A DNA stretch of 64,000 nt from assembly GCA_013368495.1 (NCBI GenBank), contig LUCH01000562.1, positions 1 through 64,000 of the forward strand, given 5' to 3'. The stretch is from Paragonimus heterotremus (lineage: Eukaryota; Platyhelminthes; Trematoda; Plagiorchiida; Troglotrematidae). Of the stretch, positions 1-12,700 are shown piece after piece (the stretch's first letter is position 1; the number at the start of each line of letters is the position of its first letter). A program made the translations under genes and the position numbers. The notes under the pieces are model-generated. The model was given only the letters and a program-made list of their open reading frames with translations. It made no database searches and was not told the origin of the DNA.

Positions 1-3000
1 CCAGACCGTGCGTAAGACTAGAATACCTGAACGCATAATTCGTTTCTGCTGGCGATTTAACAACTATCATACATCTAACCAACAGTAAGACAACATCATA
101 GCAGTTTACAGATTAGTTGGTACACAACGGGATCCCTTGAAGTAAGTTGGCCTCTTACCGTAGTGACTTCTATCGTACACATTGGTGATTTCAGTGTTAA
201 ATGGCAGGCCAATTGAATACTTCGTTATTGTATTGTTTTTCGAACTTCCCTAATGTAACGTTAAACAGCGCTTGTGGAAATAAATATATAGTTGCCCAAT
301 GGCTACCGTACTGGTGCGAGATATCAAGAAAAATACTGCAGACATTTTCGGATAAGCTTTCAGTTAAGATAAGGAGTGTGGTGTCGATTTCACGAGGACT
401 TCTGTGGCCTATATGTAATATTACGGCAAAGATTCTTGAGATGTAAATACTGTTCGTTGAAGCGAAAACGTACCTTCGCAATTAGGGATAATGATCTAAA
501 ATAGTTGTTTGTTGAGGCTAAATAATTTACACCTTCTGCTTGCTTCAGCGCCGTTTTTTGCCTGATTCAGACTACTGTCGGTTACTTGCTGAAGATGGTC
601 AAAGCTTACTGTATATTAAAATTCTCTGGACTAAACAAGTTGCTTTATGACAGTGGGTTGAATGAATTGGTAACGCACACAATTTAGATATATTTCGCAG
701 CGGCAGAGGGAAGTAGTTGTTTGCAATACACTTCAGTGTTGTCAGAGAATGAACCATCGAATGTCAAACATTTGCACCCAGATGTATTATTTCTGATGTA
801 AATATCTTCTAGTCTGTCTTGTGCAGAACATACTTTTTGGATGTTAGCTGACCTGGAACAATACTATCAATTTGTTCCTTTATCACCAAACTGCTTTCAA
901 TTTTTTGCTGATCATAAACCGAACGGATTTACTTGCGCTTCCAACCACCTGCACTCCGATAAAAAATTATTTTGCCAGTAAATTCTCCAATCTGTCATGC
1001 ATCGCAAGTGAATCTGAGTGAACCATTAAGCATGTTGGCGTGACCAACATCCGAGTGTGTACGGACGAGCCCGATCATGTGAAACTTTCGCCAGGTGGAA
1101 CAGCTGATCACTCACAAGTCTACGGACCCGTCAGTTGTTATAGTTCTCTTTCGATCGTGGACCTGTGATTTGGCAGAGCATATAGAAAACAACATCGCTT
1201 GCTGAACGTGTTAAACTAACAAGGCAATTGTATACTTAATTGGAACAAACCATGTGTCCAAATGTAGCACTGATCTTCACTCAAAAAAGGGAATGCTATT
1301 GGGGGTTTCTGACTAGAAAAATCAAAGTCCTTAAAATGATTTTTAACAAAACCTGTAGTTTTAGCCGTCCACTTTCAAGAGCTTCGAAGTCATCTTTTTG
1401 CTTATTTCAGCACAAAATGTGGATGAATAGTTTCCGTACTCTTTACCCATACGTTGCGATAGTAAAACTAATATCAGCCAGCCATTCCAGCCACAAAGAG
1501 TATTTCACTCGATCACCTCACTCGTGTACACCGTAACGTGCGGTTAACGGGCGTCAAGATTTGGCCTATCGGTCACATCGATTCTGAAAGCATTTTCCCA
1601 ATTCTGGCCTTCGAGATTTTACACTCTAACTTATGAGACGTACCGCATTTCGAAGGAATGTTTTATCTGCTGTAATAAGGATTTTATCGATATTTGGCAA
1701 TAAACCCTGAAATGACTATGTGGTATGAAGATCTTATTAATTTGTGTTCCAGGGAAGGGCACTAAAGTTAGCTAAGCAACCACTCCAGTACATATAGAGT
1801 TTAAGATTTTAGGGGATCAAGCTCCAAATAATCTGGGTTTCAGATAAAAACGACTCAGCCGTGGCAGTTGCGTGCTTCAAGGGAGCCCGTGACCCGGTTG
1901 CTTAATACGGAACCAACACAGAAGCGAGGATCCCCCACATGGTAGCGTGATCGTTGACTACTTTTACCGTGGATATTCGGATCCATCAGATTTTCTATAA
2001 CCTATGCTGTGTCATTTGCAGTTTTCGGTGCTTCTTTGGAACAGATAACATGTGAGTTACTTAAAATGTTATATAGAACGAATGGATATCAAAACTTTCG
2101 GAGTTTCCTTTAAAATCAGACCATTACACATATACTGTTTGTCTTGTTTTTATTAAGATTGAAAACTTCAAGCGCTCATCATCGGCTAAATGTTTATCAC
2201 TGGCATTTATGCTACTCGTAAGTAGTCTAATTTTAATGCGTCGCAATACTCAACTTCAACTTTATGTACACACTGAAATAATGGAGCTCAATAAGAGAGA
2301 GTATTGCGGTTTGGAGTTTTGCTTTATCTCTAAATTTATTTTTGTTTCCAGTTAGTTTGTTCACAACGATATTTACTCTACATCTTATTCTTAATCGCTA
2401 ATTGTAGCGCCTGTGTTTTGAAATGGCAATCATTCTAACATGCAAGCGAACAATTATTCCAAGGTGAACCTTGTTCTGAAAAGAAAATGTAAATAAAAAC
2501 TTGAATGATTAACCTTGAAAACTGCTGACAATATTCAGTCAGATTAGCTTGGTAAACACAAGTCCTCCTATGATGAATAACACTGCGCAAGGCCAGATAT
2601 TTTTAGCATTACCCACTTGTAACTTATGCACGTTTCATTGAGGCACACTCTAGATGGTTGGGTGCTTGTAGCCATCAAACTTCGAGATGATAAATATTTC
2701 TTACAATATCCATCTGGTCCATTCATCCTCTTACAACACATCTTGAGTTGCAGCGCTTCAGCGTTTGCATCATTCTTACTTCCCTGAAACTTACCGTCAA
2801 TAACCATGTACTCGGACATTTAGATGGAACTCAAACTGATTGCATTTAGACATATTTCTTAGTAATTGTTATTTTTGGATGGTAGAGTTCAAGATAAGCT
2901 CCAAACCGTTTAATCTCTCCAAAAATACAGGAAGTCACCACTTTCGCGTCAACATGTGGTGCGTTACTTTATAAAGTTGGTGGATGGTCTTTACCACTTT

Positions 3001-3100
3001 CATTAAACATCGAAGTCACCCCTGACGGGAACACATTCGAACAGTAATTGACAATCCCCACGTTGTTCAGTAAATTAATAATGGGGTCATTTTGTTTCGA
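1..3100. other. intergenic/intronic DNA, nothing recognised
   Basis: AT-rich sequence with stops in all frames. The open frames at 201-446 (plus), 197-481 (minus), 1240-1536 (plus) and 2568-2819 (minus) are under 100 codons. They match no family I recognise and lack convincing splice context. No RNA gene or repeat was identified. Confidence 0.6.
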
Positions 3101-3107
3101 GCTTCTT

Positions 3108-3250
3108 ATATAAATCTAACGTTAATCGCAACTAGTCGAGGCCTTCTGTTTCCCGTGGACCTACCAGTCGACTACTTTCGAAATGAAACAATATAGACTA
3201 GAGTCTCGCTCTTGTTAGAGCTCATCATCAGTTCTTGTCGTTTCCACGGC
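3108..3250 (-). mobile_element. SINE-A fragment A0 (degenerate, hammerhead-bearing)
   Basis: On the minus strand this stretch aligns with the middle and 3' part of the SINE-A family. Recognisable blocks are the GAGCTCTAA...AAGAGC hairpin, GTCTA, TTTCGAAAGTAGTCGACTGG (family: TTTCGAAATGGGCCGACTGG), then GGTCCACGGGAAAC (family: AGTCTATGGGAATG). The tRNA-like 5' half with box A/B is not recognisable, so the copy is 5' truncated or too decayed. No target-site duplication was seen. It looks like one of the oldest copies in the window. Confidence 0.65.
3191..3240 (-). ncRNA. hammerhead ribozyme remnant of A0
   Basis: Minus-strand reading: core ATGATGA (consensus CTGAYGA, first base lost), stem II GCTCT/AGAGC fully paired around an AACA loop, GAGA in place of GAAA, minimal stem III AC-TCTA-GT and an intact GTC cleavage triplet. 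Stem I is only partly complementary. Stem II pairing is kept although its loop differs from the AATG of other copies. Two core changes make activity unlikely. Confidence 0.5.
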
Positions 3251-6200
3251 GAACATGTGAACGCTGATCTTGCTTTATCGAAGCAACCGTGTATTTCACT
3301 GCACCATTGACTTAACGTTATACACGACTTAATCATCGAATGTAAACACAGCCAAACATGGTTTTGAGTAATGCTGTGATTGACTGTTTGTCTCGAGAGG
3401 AGTCACAGTAACTGGTCCATCAGCTTCATTCTAGGACCACCTCCCTAAAACTTTCCTGCACATTGAAACGACAGAAGTCTAATTTTTGGGGATATTCGTA
3501 TTACCACATTTCTTCTGTTTGTTTTATATGTTTTGCACCTTTTAAACATCCCCCTCTACGTTTGCGTCATATATTTGAATGTTTGAATAGTATATGAAGT
3601 CTGCTTTAACCCTAGGTTTTGGCGGTTTTTAATACGCGTTTGTAAAACAACTCCACCGTGCCCACAAATGAAGGGGATTTTCCAACACTCCTAAGGGACC
3701 ATTTTAAAGGCCTACCGTAGTTACCTCCATTAATTACTAGTGATTATCTTCAGCACGGACAAAAATGCCATAGGCAATTAACCGACAGGTCCTCATTCGC
3801 ACAAATTAAAATGTATCATACGGACGGTGATGAAACATACTTACTGAATGTATGGGAATCTTCTTTACTACGTAGTGATTTGTTATATTTTGAGTAAACT
3901 TTCAAACCTTTTGCTAGACAGATAAAAACTACAGAAAGTTTTGCAACCCTGAGAAACTACTAAGCACTACTGAGTGATAGTGAACACATAATATGCATAT
4001 GCAAATGTAGACGACGGTCAGGCAAAGTTTAAGCGTCTGGAACGTCACGCTCAGTTGTTCATAGTTTTTTCTCAAGCTAGAAACGGCAAACTAACTACTG
4101 CTTCCACTGCGTACTTTAGCGACAGTGTTCACTACACTTCATAGACGTAGTGCATCTGATCCATATTGTACGTCTGGTTGCTCGCTATTCCATAACACCT
4201 GGACTAATGTTCATTGCGTAAGGGTGAAACTTAGCAAATTCACTAACTACGACAATCTATCTTGAAAACTGGCTGAAAGTGAAGTGCGCTATTTTCAGGC
4301 TTATCCCTTTTTAACTGAATTGAATCAACTGAGAGTGGAATGTTTAGTCAGATTTGTTAGCCATGACTGTTAGCAATATTCATTTGTCATTGGCATTCGG
4401 AGTGGACTGCTCTTCTCAAAGTTGACAACTGCAACAATGAATCCAGTGACCATATTAGTGGAGTCATATATCCAATTTTCCAAAGCTGAATGCAAAACTG
4501 ACTAGTGCACGTTGTCTGAAATCAAAATTCCAGTTAAAAATTCCAATTTGTTAAATTATATTAGTTCACGTTGGTGATTTCGATCATGCACAGCGTTAGA
4601 CAACTTTGACGTTGACAGCTATCTTCTGTCGGTTGACTCGCAATTAGCTTGAAAGAGTCGCGGCTCCTAACTACAACTCGCTGAAATTTGGTGTATGCAT
4701 TTTCGATCATCCGTCTATACAGCATAAATAAAGCATTTCGATATTTTTGTTATTAATGTCGGATTCTTGTCCTTAATCGACTGTTAGACGTTTTTTGATT
4801 GTCACCCGTTTATGCCGACACCAGTTCACCGGGCGCAACAAAATTCAAATCAGTTCTGCATTTTGACCGTCGAAGATCAAACATTGGTGACTGACTTAAC
4901 TGCATGGGATGGGCATGTAAATCAAACCGTTGCCAGCGACAACCTGATGGAGTTGTAGGCACGCAAAGTCCAAAATATGTCATTCGCTGATGATAGATAT
5001 TCCATCAGCTGAAAGTTATGATTTTCTTGTTCATTCGAAAGTTGCTACCTGAGGAGGAGAGTTTGCCTTTCTGGATGACACTACTCATTGTTTAATATTC
5101 AAGTAATTGTTGAAGTAATGTCCACAAAAGCATGTTTTTTCCCAAACTGACCAGACGTTTGAAGCAATTTCACATCCGCTAATTTTTACGGCTTGGCCTG
5201 AGTACTGCAACCGTACTAAACCGAAAAAACCGTCTCTAAAAATCAATTTCCCGAAAACTGCACTGTTTGTTCATACCAACTCGTTAAGGTGATACAAAAA
5301 CTGTATCTATTCTGACAAGGTATTGAGAACCACAACGGACTGGTTTGAGAAACGGTTTCATTTTAAGTTAGTTCTCGCTCGGAACTACACACTCCCCTTG
5401 CGTGCTAGTCGTTCTTTGATTGCTTATCTTATAGCTGTCTGAATCCGCAAAAGTATTCAAAAAAAGAAGCATTCAATCTCAATGGAGGTGTACTTAAACG
5501 CACTCGATTAGGCTGACAAACAGGAGTCCTTGGAAGCAACACGTGACAGCATAAAGGGTTACTAGTTGTTAGTTATTTAGTTTTTTCTTGGTATAAAGAG
5601 GGGTTACATTTACTGTATGTTTCTTGCGCTTACCCAAAGGGTACGGATTGAAGGAACCTAAAAACAACTATTCAATTTTGGTTATTTCAGTTTGAAAGAG
5701 GTGCAAAACAAAGACTTGGGAAAGTATATTTGAAAGGTTCAAAAATATTTGCGTCAGAAAGATAGCGAATAATCCGAACAGGGGGAGATGGACCATTGAC
5801 AAGCAGGAGAAAGTCCATTAGAAATAACATTTACGAGCCGAACGTAGTCATGTCCAATCTGAGCTTGTGCAATGGCCAGGTTTTCCGAGGATCTGTCTTT
5901 GCTTCCTCCGTACCTAATTTATATTAAACCAGAGGGGGGTGATGCTTATAAGACAGAGTATTGTGAGTTCAGCAGATTAAACACAGTCCAACAGGGAAGT
6001 ATCGACGTTTGCATATCTGTTGGACAACATCATTGAGAGGTACTGATGTTTTACTACTCACGTGATTACTTTGGCTGGGCACGATTTTTATCAGTAAACT
6101 GAGCTTGACCCTATACAATAGAGTTGTCACATCTGACACAATGGTAATATTTTGGTAGTTTTTCCATTGTTATCAACGCTGTTATTTGCTGCAACATCGT

Positions 6201-9200
6201 GCCTCAACCATTCAGATCGGACATCTCGAAACGCCTAGTAAGGGACGCAAAAACTATTTGTTTTTCGTAGATTCATTTCTTGGTTAGTTGCCTGAATTAC
6301 AAACTATCAATTTAATTTTGATTCACAGTTCACTCAGCTCTTTATTTGGACAATCAGAAAAGGTGTTGAACAAGTCATGCTTTTTTAGGATATTGTTAAT
6401 GTTCCAGGCGAAACAAAAGTTATTCATAATCCAGCCAGCTGGGAAACACACATAACAATTCTAAGGAATATTACACAAATCACGAAGTGGTTAGTGTAAG
6501 ACAACCCTTTTGAAAATACTAGGTTGAGGGACGTAGCTAGTAAGTTCTATCAATCAAACCATTTAAGAAACATTCATCTGAACTCTACTGACGAATCTTC
6601 CAGATGCGCTTACGAATGTCTCTAAACCGACATTTCACGATCGGTTTCGTCCATGTTTGGACTCATCAGGCAGAAGCAGTTTGGGTTGTGAATCAAAGCA
6701 GATACCCTTTTTGTTACGTGTTGTTGCTTTCGTCCACCCGGCCATTAATTCTACGCGAGTACCAAGAAACGTTGCAGGCATCATTACCAGCATTTGCGGC
6801 AGTAGCTGATGTGAAATAACAATCCGAGATGGAGCATGTTTATCCATGTAGACGGGGTGAAAACAAGCTATAACAAGGTCAGTCACCTAGTTCTCTAATG
6901 CAGTTATAGAAAAACCGAGACAAAATTTACAGTGAGTTACAGACTGGACGTTATATTTTATTGGTATTCAAAGTGTGATAAATAAGGCAGTGGTTAGCGA
7001 GTGAAGGTTTGCATGGCAGCTTAACATGAACTAACGCTTAGGCAAATTCCGTTTTACTTCGGTTAGGAGAAAAATAGATGTCCGAATTGGGAGTAATTGT
7101 GTACAATGCTCTCTCTCTACCCAAACAACTAACAAGCAATCTTAAACAACGGTAGGGTTCATCAACTGCTTTCGTGCAGTTGCAACCATCTTGTTGTGCA
7201 TTATTTTTCTCAGCGCATAAATATCATATTTTGTTTCACCAACTGCTGGTACTACTCTTCATAGTCGAAAAGATTATTGGGCACGTCAAAATTGAGAAGA
7301 AATTTGCTAAGTGAACGCGATTTCGACATACACGTTTCAGCATGTAATGGTTTACTCCATTTTCAGTGGATCATAGCAATTTGTTCAATGCAAAACTGAC
7401 AGTTTCTACCCATTGTCTGTTGCCATACCAAATATTATTGTAACAGACATTTTGCGTGCATCCTGGAGAAGGACACAAATCCGAAGATACAGATTGGCAT
7501 ATGTGACAATCTCCTTATAATTGATAGCTTCCTTCCACAGTTCTGTTTACAAAGGGTATTTATTTGTTTCACGAGATGAATAATGTTAAAACTTAAACTG
7601 ACAAAAGATATGTGAATCTAGCAGACATTGACAGTGATACCCTACAAAGTAATTTCACTTAAAATATAGTTGCTTCATGTTAATTACCAATTCTGTTTTT
7701 CTGTGCTCATACGCGAGTGTAAATAGAATGCTGCAGGTTACACCGGACAGTTCAAGGTTAAACATTGTCCAACTATCCTTTGAAGCTTAAAATAACTTGG
7801 CAGAAATGCGCATCAATATGTCAATTTTGGAAAACTTGAGAACAATGAAGAATTTATAGTTTACCGAATAAAATCAGTGATCTCTTTTTATAACCATTTA
7901 CGGTTCAGGGGGTTATCATGAACTATGCATTCTTTTGCCGGAATTGAACAAGGAAAACAACTCAAGTAAATTACTAACATATGAGAAAATTACAATGTTA
8001 TTTGGATACTGTGAAACGTAGATACAAAGACTGGTTTCATAAACCTCCGATAGTAAAACAGACGAAAACCGCATGCAGACAAGCACTCATGTTTTGCTAA
8101 CAGTGGGAATATGTTACAAAACTACTCCAAAAATCCATAGGGCTGTCTGATTCTCACGTAAAATCTTGGTACCATTCAATCGCATTGTGCTATAGGAGGT
8201 CAGTCCTAAATTTTGATCATCCGTAATGGTCAGTTTCAGCAAAAAGCAGGAAGCAAGATGCTTATCCTCTCAGTGAACTGAAACCAGTCCCACTCACTGA
8301 TTCTACTATGGATGTCAAACTAACTTTATCGTCGGAAAGCTTTGAACAATGGAGTAACTATCCCTATGCCATAATGAATTAGAATTTAGGTCAAGCGTGT
8401 TATGGTGACCCACGTCAGTAAATGATTAGGACAGTATAATTTACACCCCCATTTACGTCGACCTTGAATGAATAACTATACACTGGTTTAATTAGCAGTT
8501 CGTAAATAAGGAATCACCACCTGAATAACCAGCCATTTCTCTTTTTTGATCCTCTTCGATGAAGCCTGAGTTCATTCTTCGGTATTAGTTGTTCAGCACA
8601 AGTATGAAGCTACTGAATTGCGTCAGCCATGATTAAACATTTCAGTAGTGTAAATAGATCAAGTCCAGCTCAGTCGCAACCATATGTTGGTCATACTGTA
8701 CTAATCAAAAAATTCTTTAAAGTTTGGAGGTGATGCTTTGGTTCCTCAAGAAGAGGCACTAGAAGTGATACGTGAATATACTTGGTTAGTGTATTTATGC
8801 ACTCAAGTTTATTCATCTGGTCAGAAAGGGGAAGAGCTCGTCGTCACAAATTAATTGTCTACACCATTTGATTTTGCAGAATAGACTATACTGAGGCAGG
8901 AAGAGAATATTTGAGCAATTCATTTCGAATAGGAATGAATTGCTATTGACGGAATTTATCGTTTGACAAGTACAATACTGCATTTGGACCGTGACCAAAA
9001 GTAGTTTTGTGGTATGGGCTTCTGGCGAACTTCTTAAATTAAGCAATGAAACGCTTTTGACAACAACGGTGGCACTTACAAGACCGTATATTTCGTCCGC
9101 TACACGAGAAAAAGTACTAGTAGCAAGAGTTGATTTGGGTACGTCTAACTGTCGGGTGAGGTACCACACACAAATCCCTTTATACAAACGATAAGCTACA

Positions 9201-9225
9201 GGCAAAACGCCCGTTATGGAATATT
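3251..9225. other. intergenic/intronic DNA, nothing recognised
   Basis: About 6 kb with only short chance open frames (for example 6604-6819 plus and 6635-6886 minus, which overlap each other). No domain, tRNA or repeat was recognised. A CTGATG...CATCAG inverted repeat at 4987-5008 is a small hairpin with no further support. Confidence 0.6.
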
Positions 9226-9297
9226 GACGAGAAAGTCTATGGGGATGCGACAGCTGCGACCAATTTTGGGTGGCGTTTAGTCTGCATATGAATATCA
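9226..9297 (+). mobile_element. SINE-A fragment A6 (3' end only)
   Basis: This piece matches only the last 70 or so bases of SINE-A: GAAAGTCTATGGGGATGCGA, CAGCTGCGACCAATTTTGGG, then TGGCGTTTAGTCTGCATATG. It has no tRNA-like part and no hammerhead. A 5'-truncated 3' remnant is the usual product of incomplete reverse transcription. It lies about 65 bases upstream of the unusual multi-frame open island at 9362-9771. Confidence 0.7.
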
Positions 9298-9361
9298 AAC
9301 AGATTAATCGTTCGGAGGACCGGAGACTGGGTTATTAAAACAACGTTTTGGGAGTGTTCAA

Positions 9362-9771
9362 ATGATTGCAGGTAGAGTTGACAAATTGGCCGCGATCTAT
9401 TCGATACTTTTCTTCAGCTGTGCTGGTACGAATACGCCCTGTGAGTTTTGTTCACTTGCGTTACCTTTAGAGTCTCTCACCTTTTTGCCCTCTTGTTATA
9501 CACTACTCTTCATGCCTGTTACGTTCACTGTACATGTAAACCTATTTGTCTATCGTTTGAATCAGTACATACTTCGTCCTCGCACTCCTCGGCTTCTGCT
9601 TGTACGTGGTCGTTGTTACGGGGAGTTGACTGTGGCGACAGTCGATGTGAGTACGCTGCAGGAAGTGAATTTACTAGCAATTCTCTGTTATTCAAGAGGA
9701 ACGTTCTTCCAACATATGGCGGACTTCTTGTGGTGGAATTTAGCATAGTCAGTTACTATAGATTTTTTTAA
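9362..9771 (+). other. multi-frame open island, possible exon or unknown repeat
   Basis: Two plus-strand frames (9362-9748 and 9448-9771) and one minus-strand frame (9525-9746) are open together over about 220 bases. The base composition is more balanced than the surroundings. The first plus frame gives a 128-residue hydrophobic product. The minus frame gives a polar 73-residue product with an acidic run (EAEECEDE) near residues 50-60. I recognise no domain in any frame. It could be a conserved exon, a processed-gene fragment or part of an unclassified repeat. The coding strand is not decidable by eye. Confidence 0.25.
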
Positions 9772-12700
9772 CGTTTTCGATTCATTTTCTGTTTCATTAC
9801 ATACTTAACGCATCGGCAGTCGAAGTGACTGATTAGACTGATTTGAATGTACCGTACGTTTAGCGGTCTGTGATGTTGTTTCTGTCTCCTTCATCAATGA
9901 ACATACCGTTGAGGCGGAATCTGGGGTAATTCTGCATAGTGACCGACAACTACTTCAACGCAACTGAGTACAGCCAAATGCCCAAGAAAAAACAAACAAC
10001 TCAAAAAATGTGAGGAACTAAATAATAAACTCCAAAATTCATTCTTGTTTTGCTATAACTTAAAATGACTTCGATAATCCTCGGTTTCTTCGTCAGATCA
10101 GTTTTTCAAAGGAACCTGCCAACAGTCAGATGTGGTCCATTCCTCATTTGCCATCTTCCGACCAAACAATCAGTGGTGTGGTAAATAGCAGTCATTAACT
10201 AGACGTTTTCTGGCCGCCAGTCACCAATAAGTTAGACACTTTATCCATTGGTCATCCTAGCTGTGTAAGCGGAATATGAAACTGTTAACCGCTTAGCTGC
10301 TGATAATTCTCACATTGACTTGTTGGGGGATAAGTTTCTCCAGCATTTGTTAGTGTTGTTCCATTTCTTTCACAGAAACGCCGGTTCACAGAGATATTAT
10401 AACCAAACTTGCTGGGTGTCAAACCTTATTGGAAATTATATCTACAGTACCCCCCAAATAAGAACTTGAGTGTAGGTAGCTTAGAGGAGAGATTTAATAT
10501 CTACTGGGAACTCACAAAGGGAACGAGAGTTTTGAAATGAGACGAGGATTTAGTGGCCTGATTGGAATGTGCACTAGGATATTGAATATAAAAGTTTACA
10601 CCTCTGATGTGAAACATCAGATTTCCGTCCACATTATCGAGTGTATGCTTGCGTAAGTTATCACATGTGTCTCCTTGTTCAGTGGATCAGTATACCGATA
10701 ATTTCCTTATTTTTCTGAAAAACTCACCTTACCCAGGTCGCGACATCAAATCAAATCTTTATACATGGCTCAAGCTATCTTGCTTAGACTAGAAACCGTA
10801 TTCTTTCCATCAAACTTCCCTTATAATCATCTTAAATCTTATTTTATTTTCTTGTCTCAATAAAGTACGTAAGTCATGCTGAACTAAGTAGACAAATCAA
10901 AGCAGGCGAACAAAATTATCCGTTTGATAATTCCTCGGTTTTCAACTTGTCATCCCAGTTTTGAAACAAGTTTCGGTTGTTTTGATGGAAAGGTCGTACT
11001 GTTGACGCCAACGACCAAAAACCAAAGACCGAATTCTGTGTGACGGATGGTATAGGTTTCCCCAAGCAATCTCAGACGATCACTTTGCTAAAGTTATGGT
11101 GTGAACCAACTTTGTGGCTTGTGTGCTGGTACGATCTTGAAGTCAACTCTATCCATACTCCTGGCTCCCAATCATTTGGACTGTAGTTCAACAACCGTTC
11201 TAAATGAATGTAATTTGAAACCACAAAGACTGCATTCACACACTTACATATGTTTGCATAAATATAAAATATATGACGAAAGGCAATAGATCAAAGTGGA
11301 CAATAAGTGTTGGACTAATCTAATAGAACTTTAAAGCTAACTGCCGTCCAGACGTATCACCTACAGTGGAAGGCAACGTACTTCTCTTAAGTATTCTAAA
11401 ATTCATAAACATATCGCGGATTATTGTCAATATCTGCTAAATAAATCTGACGTCCATAAACCTGTATTAAACTAGGTCAAGCTTTGACATTTAATCAAAA
11501 CCGCACACCGGAGATAGTGAATACAATAAATTTGCATTCGACAAATTCTTCGTGTTCAAAATGAAGATCGTTTACCTTCATCTACGCTCCGTTTGCTCCT
11601 TGTCAACAGATTTTGTTCATCCACACTGTTACACTACCTTTATATTTGACAAATAGAAGCCAAACGTGAGTCGGTGGGCCTAATTTGACGCACTCGTCAA
11701 CTGATCAAAAACGAATATTTTAAAACATTCGGAAACACTCGTGGCAAGTTAATCACCTATCTTGTCTCAGTAATTTTGTTCCCGATAAACGCTTCAACAT
11801 TTGGGAGATAATAACAACTGACTGCGCTGGATCAGTGGCGTGGAAATTACAAGTTAAAGCCAGTTACTGAATTAACGTCCTCTTACAAAATTTAGTACAC
11901 AGTTAACGGAAATAATTTCGAGATCAAATAAGTTCTTGTGTTTCATCGCAAGTTTCTGGACGACAGCAATAACGATGTTTCGTTTTAATCTTAAAAAACG
12001 TTCAAGAGGAACAGCTAAAATATAAGCCATGTCTGAAGAGACTTCATTGTTCTGCTGTTCAGCTAGTAAATTTGAATCTAATCTGGTTTTTAATTGTCCA
12101 ACTTACCAAGAGTCATCTACTTTCACCACTTTGTTTGAACCATCGTGCTATCTGTCTGGATATTTCGGTTAGAATGGCATAGTATAATGTGCTATATCAC
12201 CTCATACAACACCGTTTATAAATGCAAGACGTTTCATTCTTCCCAACCTGCTGGTGAAAAGCAATACACAATAACGAAGTTTAGGAGAGTCAATTGGTTT
12301 TAACCTTTTCTATGATAAATGAAAGTGTAAAAATATTATGTTGTAAGGGAATGATTTGCATGGTTTTGTGTACGTCCACTAAAATACATCCAAATTCCAA
12401 ATCACTTCATCGTCTTTTTTGTGCTGTTGAACAGAATTATTCTAGTATCCGTCAAGAGATTTTCTCAGCATGCTCACGCACATGTCTGAAATTTGGAATG
12501 GCAAATGCTGTCCAAGTCATTCAACATAACATTCTACAGAGAGCTAACAAACTCTGAATTACATATCAAGAAGAACACATTGCTTCACACACCAAACTTG
12601 CTTAGAGTGTGTCTCTATTCACCCTGAGTCAATAACAATCTACAGTTTGATTTATATCCTTAGAGTTTAACAAGAACCAATGAACGGAATAATCTGTTGC

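Noticed and set aside
4987..5023. CTGATGA...GAAA on the plus strand, considered as a hammerhead
   Set aside because: The bases pair as a simple CTGATG/CATCAG hairpin that would bury the core; no stem I or cleavage site.
9015..9055. CTGGCGA...ATGAAACGC upstream of A6, considered as its hammerhead
   Set aside because: It does not align with the SINE-A segment and lacks stems I and II and a GTC site.
8813..9298. 161-codon minus-strand open frame
   Set aside because: It starts in the antisense of SINE-A fragment A6, has no domain, and overlaps an open plus frame.
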